Assembly: GCA_035772405.1 (NCBI GenBank)
Contig: JAYKKM010000147.1
Span: 2,210,001-2,274,000, forward strand
Source of the DNA: Chrysogorgia sp. JL179-B06
Taxonomy: Eukaryota; Cnidaria; Anthozoa; Scleralcyonacea; Chrysogorgiidae
Direction: 5' to 3'
DNA length: 64,000 bases
The stretch's first letter is position 1. Each line of letters starts with the position of its first letter. The notes under the pieces were generated by a model, which worked only from the letters and a program-made list of their open reading frames with translations, was not told the DNA's origin and ran no database searches. Below, in pieces: positions 1 through 53,078 of this stretch. The translations under genes and the position numbers were made by a program.

Positions 1-503
1 GTCTGTCTGCCTGCCTGCCTGCCTGCCTGCACTCAACTGGTATGACAGTGGACCGATACCTCGAAAGTGCGACTTCAAGTCCCGCTCTAGCAAACAACTT
101 TCATGTGACATAACAGTATAGGAAACTCATGACTGTCCGTTTATCGATCGGTTAGTCAGTTGGTTTGTCTCTCTGTTGGTGATATGTAGGTCACTAAGTT
201 GGTCGGTTGGTTGGTTGATGGTTGTTGGTTGGCGATTGGTTGGTCAATCAATCAGTTGGCTGGTTGATTTTTGTGTGGCTACTTTGTTGGTGTGTGGTTG
301 GTTTGCTGGTTGGTTGGTTGTTTGGTTGTTTGGTTGAATGCATAATGCATTGGTTGGGTGGGTGTGTGGTTGGTTGGTTTGTGGGTTGGTCAGTGTTTGG
401 GTGCTTTATAACAAGGTAGTTAGGTAGGTTGACTCACGCTTGACGTTGGATCCGGTGTTGTTTATAAAATGTCGTTTAATATGTATTTTCTATCTCTCAA
501 AAG
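1..503. repeat. intron with (TTGG)n-type satellite
   Basis: The left edge starts with (CTGC)n. From about 150 to 430 the sequence is degenerate (TTGG/TTGGTGG)n. This is presumably the intron upstream of exon A. The 65-residue Trp/Gly/Val-rich open frame here is a by-product of the repeat. Confidence 0.7.
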
Positions 504-43414
<42,911 letters not shown>

Positions 43415-43615
43415 CGTTACGGGCTATCATAATATGACGCCATATTTAATGCATGTAATGTCACACTTCGTATGCCACTTCGTATGTCATATGAAGTCAC
43501 ACTTAACATCACTGAACTCTGTATAGCCACAAATGGTGGACATTGGACGTACGTTCCAGGCACCTGCGCCGTCATGTGCACAGAGATCATAAATAAAACT
43601 AGAGGGGGCAACCAA
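43415..43615 (+). promoter_or_regulatory. 3' UTR with poly(A) signal AATAAA
   Basis: About 180 nt after the stop codon there is a consensus AATAAA at 43592-43597 followed by a GT/G-rich stretch (agagggggc). This is the likely cleavage region of the polycystin-1-like transcript. A LINE 3' fragment begins immediately after it. Confidence 0.6.
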
Positions 43616-43635
43616 TTGAACGCCGCCATCTTAAT

Positions 43636-44095
43636 TTAATTTTTTAATTTAATTTAATTTATATAGCGCTAAAACTATAAATATTCTAAAGCGCTGAAAC
43701 TTATATAACAAATAAACAAATAAAACTATTACAGTCTAAAAACATTAAAAAGTAAATTACATATCCACAAATAATATTGACGACCAAAGTTAGAGTCTTT
43801 AAACATTAAAAGCTTGTCTAAAGAGAAGCGTTTTTAAGCGTTTCTTAAAAGTCTCGATGTTGGACAGACATCTTTTATCGAATGGAAGTTGATTCTATAG
43901 TGTGGAACCGGCTTTAGCAAACGCTCTGTCTCCAAATGTTTTGCAGTTAGTACGTGGAATCAGCAACTTTCCCTGCTCATCAGACCTGAGATGATATCTC
44001 CCCACGATTTCTTGATAAATTGGATTGATAAATTGGACGACAATTTTGTATTTATATTTCATATTAAAGCAATCATTTTGATCTCTCAATCATTT
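43636..44095 (-). pseudogene. LINE 3' fragment
   Basis: Antisense frame YKIVVQFINPIYQEIVGRYH, LLIPRTNCKTFGDRAFAKAG and STLWNQLP-like continuation, the usual C-terminal string of L2/CR1-type ORF2. Tail ttaatttaattta at 43636. Starts right after the polycystin 3' UTR. Confidence 0.65.
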
Positions 44096-44282
44096 TGATT
44101 ACTCAGCAGAAAATGGTCAAAGTAACAATCGAACGACAGGCTTAATCGCCAAATAGACAAATAGTGAAAAACAAACGCAGAAATGGTAGAATTTGCGATT
44201 CCTTGTTTTGGACCGCGAGGTTCTAGAATTGCAAAAAAAGGTCTGGAACCAAGAAGTTTGCCCTCCAATTTGGATATGAGTA

Positions 44283-44878
44283 TCTAGTACGTATTCCTTA
44301 TAAGGAGGCGCAAATAGAAGGCATTGACGAGCGAATAGAATGAATTAACACGCAAATAGCTGACACGTTACATCCTAGTTAATTGGATTGTAACCGAACC
44401 AGGTTATTACTGAAAAATAATAACCAAGTCCCCGCCTAACTAGTTTTCTAACCCTAACTCCACGGCTGTGTTTTATAAAGTCTTTTATAAATAGCTAAAG
44501 GTAGTTTTCTTTAAAAAGGTGGATTTTCAAACATGACCAAAATATAATTTTCGTAATACGCACGCCATCTTCAAAACAAAAACACAAACTTTCGCCTAAC
44601 GTGTTTGGCAAACGTTTTATTGAGAAATAAACCATCCCCAAGCTATAGAGTTTATTAAAGGAAAGTTAAATGATCTATTTACAACATACCTACAGCTTAT
44701 CCGGCTAGCGGACGTAGTTTTCTTAAAAAGAGCGGATAATCGAACATATCGTAACGTGTTAACAATCCCACATCCAGTGGGCTGGTACGAGGGCAATGTT
44801 TCTATTTGCTCGTCAATGCCTTGCATTTGGACGTCAATGCCTTGTATTTGCTCCTAGGCCACTTTCTTATATGGAATA
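44283..44878. repeat. 596-bp inverted-terminal MITE-like element
   Basis: Left tagtacgtattccttataag, then caaatagaaggcattgacga; right complement tcgtcaatgccttgcatttg and cttatatggaatacgtacta. Interior noncoding. Confidence 0.55.
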
Positions 44879-45402
44879 CGTACTAGAAGTACATATTCCA
44901 ATTAGTAGGGGAGTGGATGAGTCGGGCGTTAGGGATGGCGAAAATTTTGACGGGGATTAGGGTTAGGATATTTGTTGTGTTGGGGTTGGGTTCTAGCATT
45001 AGATTAAAGTGCATATACGAGAATTTTCAATTTTTTTTGTAAAAATCGGTCGTATCGAGACGATTCTAACGATATATAATATACCTTAAACGGATAAAAA
45101 CTTCTCGAGATATCTTGGATCAAACATAGCAAAAAAATTGTTTTTCCAAAACATGGCCGGGAGAAAAGAGTCTGAGTCCGAATAACGCTGAGACGTCAAA
45201 TCGGGAACAAGCTGTACGACGACTACAGTTGTTTACTATAGTTTGGAGAGACAGGCTGCAGCGATTTATCGATTACTCTGTATTGTGTGACAATGACTAC
45301 ATCTGGATCTTATATCAGACGAAAGTTCAACAGTGGACACGCATTTGGACTTATCTGACAACTATGAACTCGAGTTGGAGGAATGAGAATCTGCTTCACT
45401 AG

Positions 45403-45633
45403 ATGCAGCTTCCCCTAAGTTGTCAGGAAGACAAAGACGGCCGGAGAGACGGTGCGGTTGTCCTATCATATGACGATGAACCAATTGCTGATGAAGAATG
45501 GGTTCGGACATATGAAGAAGATAAAGAGAGAGAGAAGATTCGCGTTGAGGCTGTTGAAGAACGATTAGACGGTGGAGTTCCTAATTACTTTTTATCTCAT
45601 TGCGTCGACACTCGACACCAAAATGACGACTGA
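45403..45633 (+). pseudogene. P2X7-ballast-like zinc domain ORF, N-terminal part
   Basis: Open frame with YDDEPIADEEWVRTYEED, then KIRVEAVEERLDGGVPNYF, the acidic/charged stretch that precedes the Cys-rich P2X7 cytoplasmic 'ballast' domain in many invertebrate proteins. It lies in the + strand arm of the Kolobok-like element, opposite to THAP. It is cut off by the hAT-like insertion 45 bp later and has a frameshift near the Cys box. Role in the element unknown. Confidence 0.5.
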
Positions 45634-46094
45634 CCGAGCGACTCACATTACTATTATGATATCGGTTGAATATTGTCTCCAGGGGCGGATCTAGGCCAAA
45701 ATCTGACTGCTGCTAAGATAAATGTCCGATGTGCGCCGTAGGCGCACACCTTCTATGGGGGTTTGGGGGCATGCCCCCCCAAGAAATTTTTGAAAATTGA
45801 AGGCTTAAAAACGCAATTCCTGCTAATTTCCGAAAGATTTCAAGTCTTCCTGAATGACAGATTTCCACATTTTTAAGACGCATTTTCTCAGTCAACAAAC
45901 CCACTGCGTGGCGGGAAAATTGCGGACACAAAATATGCATTGCGTCTTGGTATTAACTAGTTACTTGCACGCGCCGCATGTGGTTCGCACGTCGCAAGAG
46001 TACGACATTTGACGCACATTGGCGCTTGAAATCCACTTTACATTGTTTTTATTAGAAGAAATTAGAAATCTTTCCACACACTACTTACCCTGGG

Positions 46095-46189
46095 TGCCAG
46101 AGCTTCTTCCGCGCTCGATTACTGGCGGGAAAGGCCTCGCACGCACGCCCGCGTCCCGCCCATAATCGAGCGCGGAAGAACCTCTGGCA
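46095..46189. repeat. 95-bp GC-rich hairpin
   Basis: Arms tgccagagcttcttccgcgc / gcgcggaagaacctctggca continue as tcgatt.ctggcggga / tcccgcccataatcga around a 20-nt centre. MITE-like, in the hAT-like element. Confidence 0.7.
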
Positions 46190-46494
46190 GCATGAAAACA
46201 GTGTTATATGCGATACTAATATTCCTTTTCACGCCGTAAACGGTATAATTTCAAACTGTACAGTACATTATAACAGTTACGCTGACAAACTTTGCTTCTT
46301 TTCAATCTGAATTATATGCCTAGGCAAATACTTTTCGAATAAAATTTTCTGTCTAACCCTCCCAGAAATTAAATACATGTAGTAAAGAAAGCCAAAACTA
46401 TTTCGAATATAGGATATTCGTTTGATATTCGTTTGGAATATAAGATGTTTGCCAAATTCGTTCGAAGCGCACCAGAGCAGGAAAGTGTTTATAT

Positions 46495-47020
46495 ATGCGT
46501 GTTGATTAACCACCAGACCAGCCAAATAGACAGTTTAAAATGTTTGTATACCTGTTGGTTGACCACCATAGCAGGAAAATAGACAGTTAAAAATATTTAT
46601 ATACATGTTGGTTGAGCAGCAGAGCAGGAAAATAGACAGTTGAAAATATTTGTAGATGTGTTGGTTGAGCAGCAGAGCAGGAAAATAGACAGTTAAAAAT
46701 ATTTATATATGTGTTGGTTGAGCAGCAAAGCAAGAAAATAGACAGTTGAAAATATTTGTAGATGTGTTGGTTGAGCAGCAGAGCAGGAAAATAGACAGTT
46801 GAAAATATTTGTAGATGTGTTGGTTGAGCAGCAGAGCAAGAAAATAGACAGTTGAAAATATTTGTAGATGTGTTGGTTGATACCCTGTGAGCAGAGCCTT
46901 CTTTTCCTTTGTTCCCACCCAGCAAGGGGAAAAAAAGGAAAAGAAGGCTCTGCTCACAGGGTAGTTGGTTGACCACCATAGCAGGAAAATAGACAGTTAA
47001 AAATGTTTGATGTGTTGGTT
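46495..47020. repeat. 53-bp minisatellite, about eight copies
   Basis: Unit: gagcagcagagcaggaaaat, agacagttgaaaatatttgt, agatgtgttggtt. Gives repetitive Cys/Leu frames on the - strand (LLNQHIYKYFQLSIFLLCCS) which are artefacts. One unit is interrupted by an 83-bp MITE. Confidence 0.85.
46881..46963. mobile_element. 83-bp palindromic MITE with 9-bp target duplication
   Basis: 30-bp inverted ends TACCCTGTGAGCAGAGCCTT / AAGGCTCTGCTCACAGGGTA around a short centre. GTTGGTTGA flanks both sides (46872-46880 and 46964-46972). A 9-bp duplication is the Mutator-like signature; because the minisatellite unit itself contains gttggttga, chance cannot be fully excluded. Confidence 0.65.
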
Positions 47021-48938
47021 GACAATTTCATATACTACATATATTGTGCTATGGTTTGTAATAGACCATTTGCACTAATATGATGTTTAATGGCATTACT
47101 GTATTTGACTACAATCACCAGAATGCTTTGCCAGTATCTTAACACTAATAGATAGAGGACACTGGCAAATCATACTGGTACGTAGCCGTAGTCACTCAAG
47201 TACTGTAATCCCATTGAAAAAAATGTCTATTGTTCTGCAACTTGATTTTCATAATATATGCACCATATATTTGCAACTTGATAACAATTGCAAAGTATGA
47301 AACATACCTATATAAAAGATTATTTTCAACAACTTTTTCTTTCTATTTTTCTCTTTTTCTGTTGCAATCTCAAATGTATGCAACATCCTTGGTATATCGT
47401 TCGGTTCCCTTTGGATGAAGCCCTCATCTGGCTGTAACTTTGTGACTGTTACACAACGTTTTTGGTTTTCATGACCTAATAAGTACTTATCAAAGTCTGA
47501 AATATTTTGACAATGTATTATAAAATACATGATTTCAGGCAAAGAAAAAACATCCACTTAAAACAAAACAAGTTGGGGACCACAAATAATTTGTATAAAA
47601 TACCAAGCTAAGTTGTTTATTAATACTTTTGAAATACTAAACTAGTTGCCCCAGAGGCAGGGAAATTGCTGTTTTTTAACATTTGGAAAATGTTAAATTC
47701 CCCGCTATATATCCCAGGGGTTGGGGGCTGTGATTTCAAATCATACATAAAATACTTCAGTATACCACCATACAGTATATACAAGACAGGTGAGGTATAT
47801 GTTATCAGTTTAATCAATAACAATATAATATAATTTCAGACAATAACAATATAATAATATAATTTCAGACAATAACAATACTGTATAATATAATTTATTT
47901 TGGAAATGATGCAAGACTTGATGACAACAAGAACATATCAATCATAACATCTTTGTCAACAGCTGAATCCTCAGACTAAACATGTAAAACTTAATGTAAA
48001 CTTAACTTGAACATGTAAACTTAACACAAATGGACAAAGAATAATAGGATAAATACTGTATAATATGTATGCTGTTGCGATGTTCATTACATTTTCTGTC
48101 AGTAATATCATGTTTTGGTGATTGAGAGTTCACACTCGCTCAAATATGCTCAATTAAAGTTTAAACTCGGCGACTGGACAGCAAAAATATAGGGAACACC
48201 AAAGTTAATAATATTCATGACTTTAGCTGTGTTTATATCGATTACATGTTAAATAATTATCATATTATTCATGAGCTATTTCATAAAAAATACACGCGGC
48301 AATGCTTACCTTACTGGGAAGTAGTTCCTGGCTATTTGGGAATTGAAGCTTCGCAAATTGGCATACGCTCACGACCATCGACAGCTTTCTTCCTCTCCAC
48401 ATAAACCATTTGCGCGCATTCTTCCCTGAGCAAGGATAATTTGTGTTCTTTTTCTGCTAAGACCTTGTTGGAAGCCAATCGTGGACATCGTGATTCGAAC
48501 AGAACTCACAACAAAAAGTGTGAAATAGTCTCGTCAATAAATAAGATCAACCGTGGTCTGAAACGAAATTCTTACTGGCATGGCTTCCGAATAGTTCCGA
48601 TCTGACTGCTGCTGACTGCTGCTCGGGTTTGCTCGGCAAGGTGTCTGATTGGTTTGCTGCATCTGACTAGGTTTCACGGCTGCTCACTAAGGAGAAAAGA
48701 CCCTCCGTACGATGTTCCCGCTATTGGTGGTGATGCTGCGCTAGACATACTTCAAGTAATAAATATATCCTGTATTACAATTTTAAAGAGTGTCAGCTGT
48801 CCAGAAGCGACCACGGGCGCATGAAATAAGAACCAAATGTATTCCGCATTTTCCCGCATTTTTCCGCATTAATTAATTATAGGCAAAATCTGACTGCTGC
48901 TTGAGCAGCAGTTGCGCCCCTCTAGATCCGCCCCTGGT

Positions 48939-49170
48939 CTCGGTGCAAATGAAACTCCAGAACGAGTATGAAACTCAGTGCTGTCTAGAGATTGAGAGGT
49001 GCGTGAAAGCATTGAGTTCTGATGACGTCCTACAAGATGTCGAAACGCCACCATCATTACTGACAGCAAAATTCTACTTGCAGTGTACGAAGATGCGTAC
49101 TGGCGATAATGGCGATAACTTCGAAGCTGATAATCTTAAAGCCTATTTATTCGCGCGAAATCCAGAATGA
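48939..49170 (+). pseudogene. P2X7-ballast-like zinc domain ORF, C-terminal part
   Basis: Reads KLQNEYETQCCLEIERCVKA, then LSSDDVLQDVETPP. The E-x-x-CC-x-E-I-x-x-C pattern and VLxDVxTPP match the zinc-binding ballast domain known from P2X7 C-termini and related cnidarian proteins. Resumes right after the hAT-like insertion, so the two parts were one ORF. Ends at a stop 49168-49170. Confidence 0.55.
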
Positions 49171-49460
49171 TGTGTAACACATGATGGTAGACATCAACTA
49201 TTAGTACAATAAATATCACTTGCAGGGTCATTTATCTTATTTGGGCTAATTCCTCCTAAACTAAAATAATATATTGTCCCTCCTCAGTAGTCAATAATTT
49301 CTCCACCAACTTTTCATAATTGCATAGGCGCTTAGCTTTTTATTTATTTATTTCAATCTAGTGACACAACATTTAAACTTTTTGGGGTTTGTACAATCAA
49401 TATCATATAGAGAATTTATTCTCTCAGCTTGTCGATGGTACATTGGGAAGGCAGAGAATA

Positions 49461-49827
49461 CCATTATCATCTGTGTATCAGTCAATTTGAACAAAATTTA
49501 AAACAAGTAGGGATGAATTTACAGGCTTTGAGGAAGATGACTCAGACTGTTATAACACAATTTATAACAACTTTATATTGATTGACTTGGGCAATCTAAA
49601 ACATTCTTATGACCCTTCATGCTGACCCTTCATTGGGAAGGTTGATCATATCACCCGATAGCATGAAGGGTCATAAGAATGTTTTAGATTGCACAAGGCA
49701 ATCAATATAAAGTTGTTATAAATTGTGTTATACCAGTCTGAGTCATCTTCCTCAAAGCCTGTAAATTCATCCCACTTGTTTTAAATTTTGTTCAAATTGA
49801 CTGATACACAGATGATGGTTATAATGG
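49461..49827. repeat. 367-bp foldback (arms about 163 bp)
   Basis: Left ccattatcatctgtgtatca to cttatgacccttcatgct; right agcatgaagggtcataag to gatacacagatgatggtt; spacer 49624-49659. Arms are nearly identical, with small indels. In the right half of the Kolobok-like element, between the P2X7-like and THAP pieces. Confidence 0.85.
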
Positions 49828-50303
49828 TAGTGTGGTTTGGCCGCTTGGCTCTTTGGCTTTGTGTTGTTTCCTCAACTTGAGATACTACAAAATAACACAA
49901 AGTAAAAAAACTTGTTAAAATACTTTAGTAATCCTCAAAATCATTGTGCCATAAAGACAATTTGTCCATGTTATTATGTAATTAATTCGGTTTCCAATTG
50001 CATTGGCTCATCATCCTTCAAACAAACATAATTTAGAAATTACAAAAAAATAGATAAATATAGTAAGCACATGAGTTATCATCAGTTTCAACATATTCGT
50101 GTATTTTAACTGTATATGGAAAAGTGGCTTTAACAGCAGATGTATTTAATTACCAAGTCAGTGCCTGTAACTGGAGAAGACTTGCAGCTGACAAGATGTT
50201 CAATGACAATTATTTCCTTGGTCTGTTATTTATAGTTATAGTAAATAGTTATTTATAGTGGCTTATTGTTTGTGATAAAAATTATTTGAAATATGTTCTC
50301 ACC

Positions 50304-50655
50304 TTGCGTCGTATATCGCTCTTGCCGCTCGCCATGAAAGTTCTTCGCGATCATCTTTGTTATTCCAATTTCATCTCTCTTTAGCCACGGAATGTAGGCC
50401 TTCGTTGGTCCTGGCAAACCAAGTTTTCTAACATAATCGTGTGGATTGAAGTGTTTAGAGCATACGCAGCTTGACCTGGAAGGCTCCCATTTTTGCGCGC
50501 TTGCGCTTAACAAAATCTATCCAACGTTGCCGTATTTCTATTGCCTCTGGTCTCAAATCACCAGCATAAGCTATCTTGTGCTGTATTATACCATTCTCAG
50601 GGTCTGGCTTGTTGGAAGACCCGTATACAACGCATCGCTAAGGGATTTTGTCCGC
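50304..50655 (-). pseudogene. THAP DNA-binding domain exon (Kolobok-like element)
   Basis: Reads RCVVYGSSNKPDPENGIIQH, then RQRWIDFVKRKRAK, and after a one-base frameshift near 50508 KWEPSRSSCVCSKHFNPHDY and AYIPWLKRDEIGI. This is a THAP C2CH zinc finger; the second Cys is Ser here (GSSN), so both this and the frameshift suggest loss of function. Ends at a consensus donor (gtgaga) near 50303. Transcribed leftwards from the right TIR. Confidence 0.75.
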
Positions 50656-50894
50656 AGTTGGATCGGTAAAACCAAGTAAACAACTAGTCGTCTTACAGCT
50701 CGTTCCCGATTGACGTCATCAGCGTTATTCGGACTCAGACTCTTTTCTCCCGGCCATGTTTTGAAAAACTCATGTTTGGAACAAGATATCTCGAGAAGTT
50801 TTTATCCGTTTAAGATATGTTATATATCGTTAGAATCGTCTCGATACGGCCGATTTTTAGAAAAAAATTGAAAATTCTCGTATATGCACTTTAA

Positions 50895-51940
50895 CCATTA
50901 TCCTTAATTCAGAGCGATTTGTAAATTAAGGATAATAGTTAATTTAAGGGAAGAGAGCGGGTTGACAGCTCAACGCAGGCTCTGGGAACGAGATTGCATA
51001 CAGCTAATCCGCAGTCTTAGATTACCAATAATCGGCAATTGTCAATTAAGGTAGCAATAGTGGAAAAATTTACAAATATGAAGAACATTTTTTTTTCTCC
51101 ATTTTTGAATCTGAGAAATCGTTTTCTGTAAGTGAAAAAAAATTGAGTTGGAAAAATTGAGTTTTAAAATATATGATTGGACGAGGTCTAATTGGATGAT
51201 AAGAAGGCGGGACACTTGATCAAAGCCTTTCAGGTGCTTTTTGTCAATTCAATTCTGCACCAAAGTTTGCGTCTTTCTCCCGGTAAAACTTCGCCGCGTT
51301 TTAACAGTTTTCACTGAAATTTTTGTCGGTTATTGAAAACATACCCTTCAACGAAAAAGTATCGTCGATTTTTGATACGTTGAGTTTTTTCGTTTTTATC
51401 GCGTTTTGAATTTAAAAGATATGAAATATGTTGTGACTCCCATGAAAATCATTATTAGAAATTGAACGAAACAGAATTTCAAAAATCGCCGACACGTTTT
51501 TGCTGGTCATTTATCGGAGGTTACAACGGTATAAACTGGAAAACCATAAATTAAATTCCAAAGGACTTTAACCAGACGAATCCAACACACTTATTTTTTC
51601 TTTCAGTAAATAAAACAATTGAACAATTCACCCCCAATAAAATTAGGTTTTAACACTGTTTTCTATGATTAATTTGCATTAAATTGATGTATTACAAGTT
51701 GTGATCGCATTAATAGGGGCGCGATGCAAGGTTTTTTACGACGCGATGCTGGATAACCCAATTGCTACCTTAAATGCTCTTAGATTACCCCAAATGTGTA
51801 ATTCCATATCCTAACCAATCGTAACGCTAATCGTAACCATAAACTTTATTATCCTAGGATTAAACTAGTTCTTGGACAACATATCCTCCTGCAATGGCCT
51901 TGAATTACCAATAATTGGTAATTGTACACTGTAAATGAAA
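50895..51940. other. no recognisable gene
   Basis: AT-rich single-copy-looking sequence with a TAATTGACA/attaccaata motif shared at 51025 and 51900. Nothing coding was recognised. Confidence 0.4.
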
Positions 51941-51949
51941 AAGGGCCAA

Positions 51950-52790
51950 AACGACTCCAAAAATGGGGCCAAAACGGTGACCGCAAAATAGATCTTTTTT
52001 GGGGGCCAAAATGGCACCTATAACAACGCGGCCCCTAAGGGGCGTTTTGGCCCTCTCGGGGTAGGGGCTGTTTTAGCTCTAAGTAGGGACCGTTTTGGCA
52101 GAAGCAAGGGCTGAATCGACTTTTGACCAGGATCGTTTCAGAAAACTGTGGGGCCGTTTCGGAAAATCAAGGAGTCGTTTTGGCCCGTACGCGGAGCCAT
52201 AATGGCCCCTAAAAAGCGTCGATTAGCTTTCTACATGGGGCCGTTTTGGCTCCATTTAGATGAGCTATTTCAGCCACCAAGAGGAGCTGTTATGGAAGAA
52301 ATAGGGGCTGTTTCGGCTTTAACGAGGAGCCGTTTCAGATAGCTACGGAGCCGTTTTGAAAAATAAGGAGTCAATTTGACTCCTTTTTTGGAGCCATACT
52401 GGCCCCTAAAACACGTCGATTTAGCTCGGTATTTAGAGCTGTTTTGGCTCTTGTGAAGAAGGGCTATTTCAGCTTTCAAAAGGGGCTATTATGGGAAAAG
52501 TAGGGGCTATTTCAGCTTTTTACCATGGCCGTTTCAGAAAGCGGCAGAGCTGTTTTGGAAAGTAAGGAGTCAATTTGACTCATTTTTTGAGCCATTAATG
52601 GCCCCTAAAACACGTCGATTTAGCTCGGTGTTTAGAGCTGTTTTGGCTCTTGTGAAGAAGGGCTATTTCAGCTTTCAAAAGGGGCTATTATGGGAAAAGT
52701 AGGGGCCAGTTCAGCTTTTTACCATGGCGGAGCCATGTTTTGGAAAGTAAGGAGTCAATTTGACGATTCAGCTCGGTGTTTAGAAAAGTA
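51950..52790. repeat. degenerate (GGGGCCGTTTTGGCTC)n repeats in roughly 200-bp higher-order units
   Basis: Short 12-25 bp phrases (ggggctgttttggctc, gggccgtttc, aaggagtcaatttgac) are reiterated. The phrase aaggagtcaatttgac recurs near 52364, 52565 and 52750, giving a higher-order period of about 190-200 bp. Not protein-coding. Confidence 0.7.
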
Positions 52791-53078
52791 TACATTCAGT
52801 ATGTGACAATACCATAAAAAATGTAATGATTGAATTATATATATATATATTATAATAATATAAATATATAAAATAATATAAAATACACAAATTAAAGTTC
52901 GGCTTTTTGAACAAATATATTTGTATCAATAGATAACATATTATAAATCTAACAATTTAACGCAAATCCAACTCCAAAACAAAATGTAAGCGTGCTATTT
53001 ATTAGGGCCCAATTGTTCAAAGAGCAACAAGCACCGATGTTAAAATTTAATTGGACGAGCAATTTGATTTCCTAGTCT

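Larger units (their letters stand above)
45680..48936. mobile_element. hAT-like element, TIR CAGGGGCGGATCTAG, nested in Kolobok-like element
   Basis: CAGGGGCGGATCTAG at 45680 and its complement at 48922-48936. GTCTC lies at both borders (45675-45679 and 48937-48941), a 5-bp target duplication; hAT usually makes 8. Subterminal caaaatctgactgctgct occurs at both ends in the same orientation. Interior includes a 53-bp minisatellite, hairpins, and weak coding pieces on the - strand (48330-48500, EKEHKLSLLREECAQMVYVE; 47249-47557, LGHENQKRCVTVTKLQPDEG) that I cannot name. Confidence 0.7.
45008..50890. mobile_element. Kolobok-like DNA transposon, about 225-bp TIRs, TTAA flanks
   Basis: TIRs 45008-45237 and 50675-50890 are inverted copies starting AGTGCATATACGAGAATTTT, roughly 90 percent identical by eye. 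TTAA lies exactly outside both ends (45004-45007 and 50891-50894). A THAP domain is on the - strand (50304-50655). TTAA duplication plus THAP is the known combination of the Kolobok superfamily; piggyBac also uses TTAA but has no THAP. Both TIRs encode the same short frame MAGRKESESE. The element is nested with a hAT-like insertion at 45680-48936. I found no transposase catalytic domain. Confidence 0.7.

Noticed and set aside
44940..44980. TTAGGG-like motifs here and at 2036, 24075, 59310 and 62775 as interstitial telomere repeats
   Set aside because: Only one to three irregular units each; no tandem (TTAGGG)n.
46587..46979. Antisense repeat protein with Cys-Cys-Ser-Thr-Asn units
   Set aside because: Exactly follows the 53-bp minisatellite and is interrupted by the 83-bp MITE.
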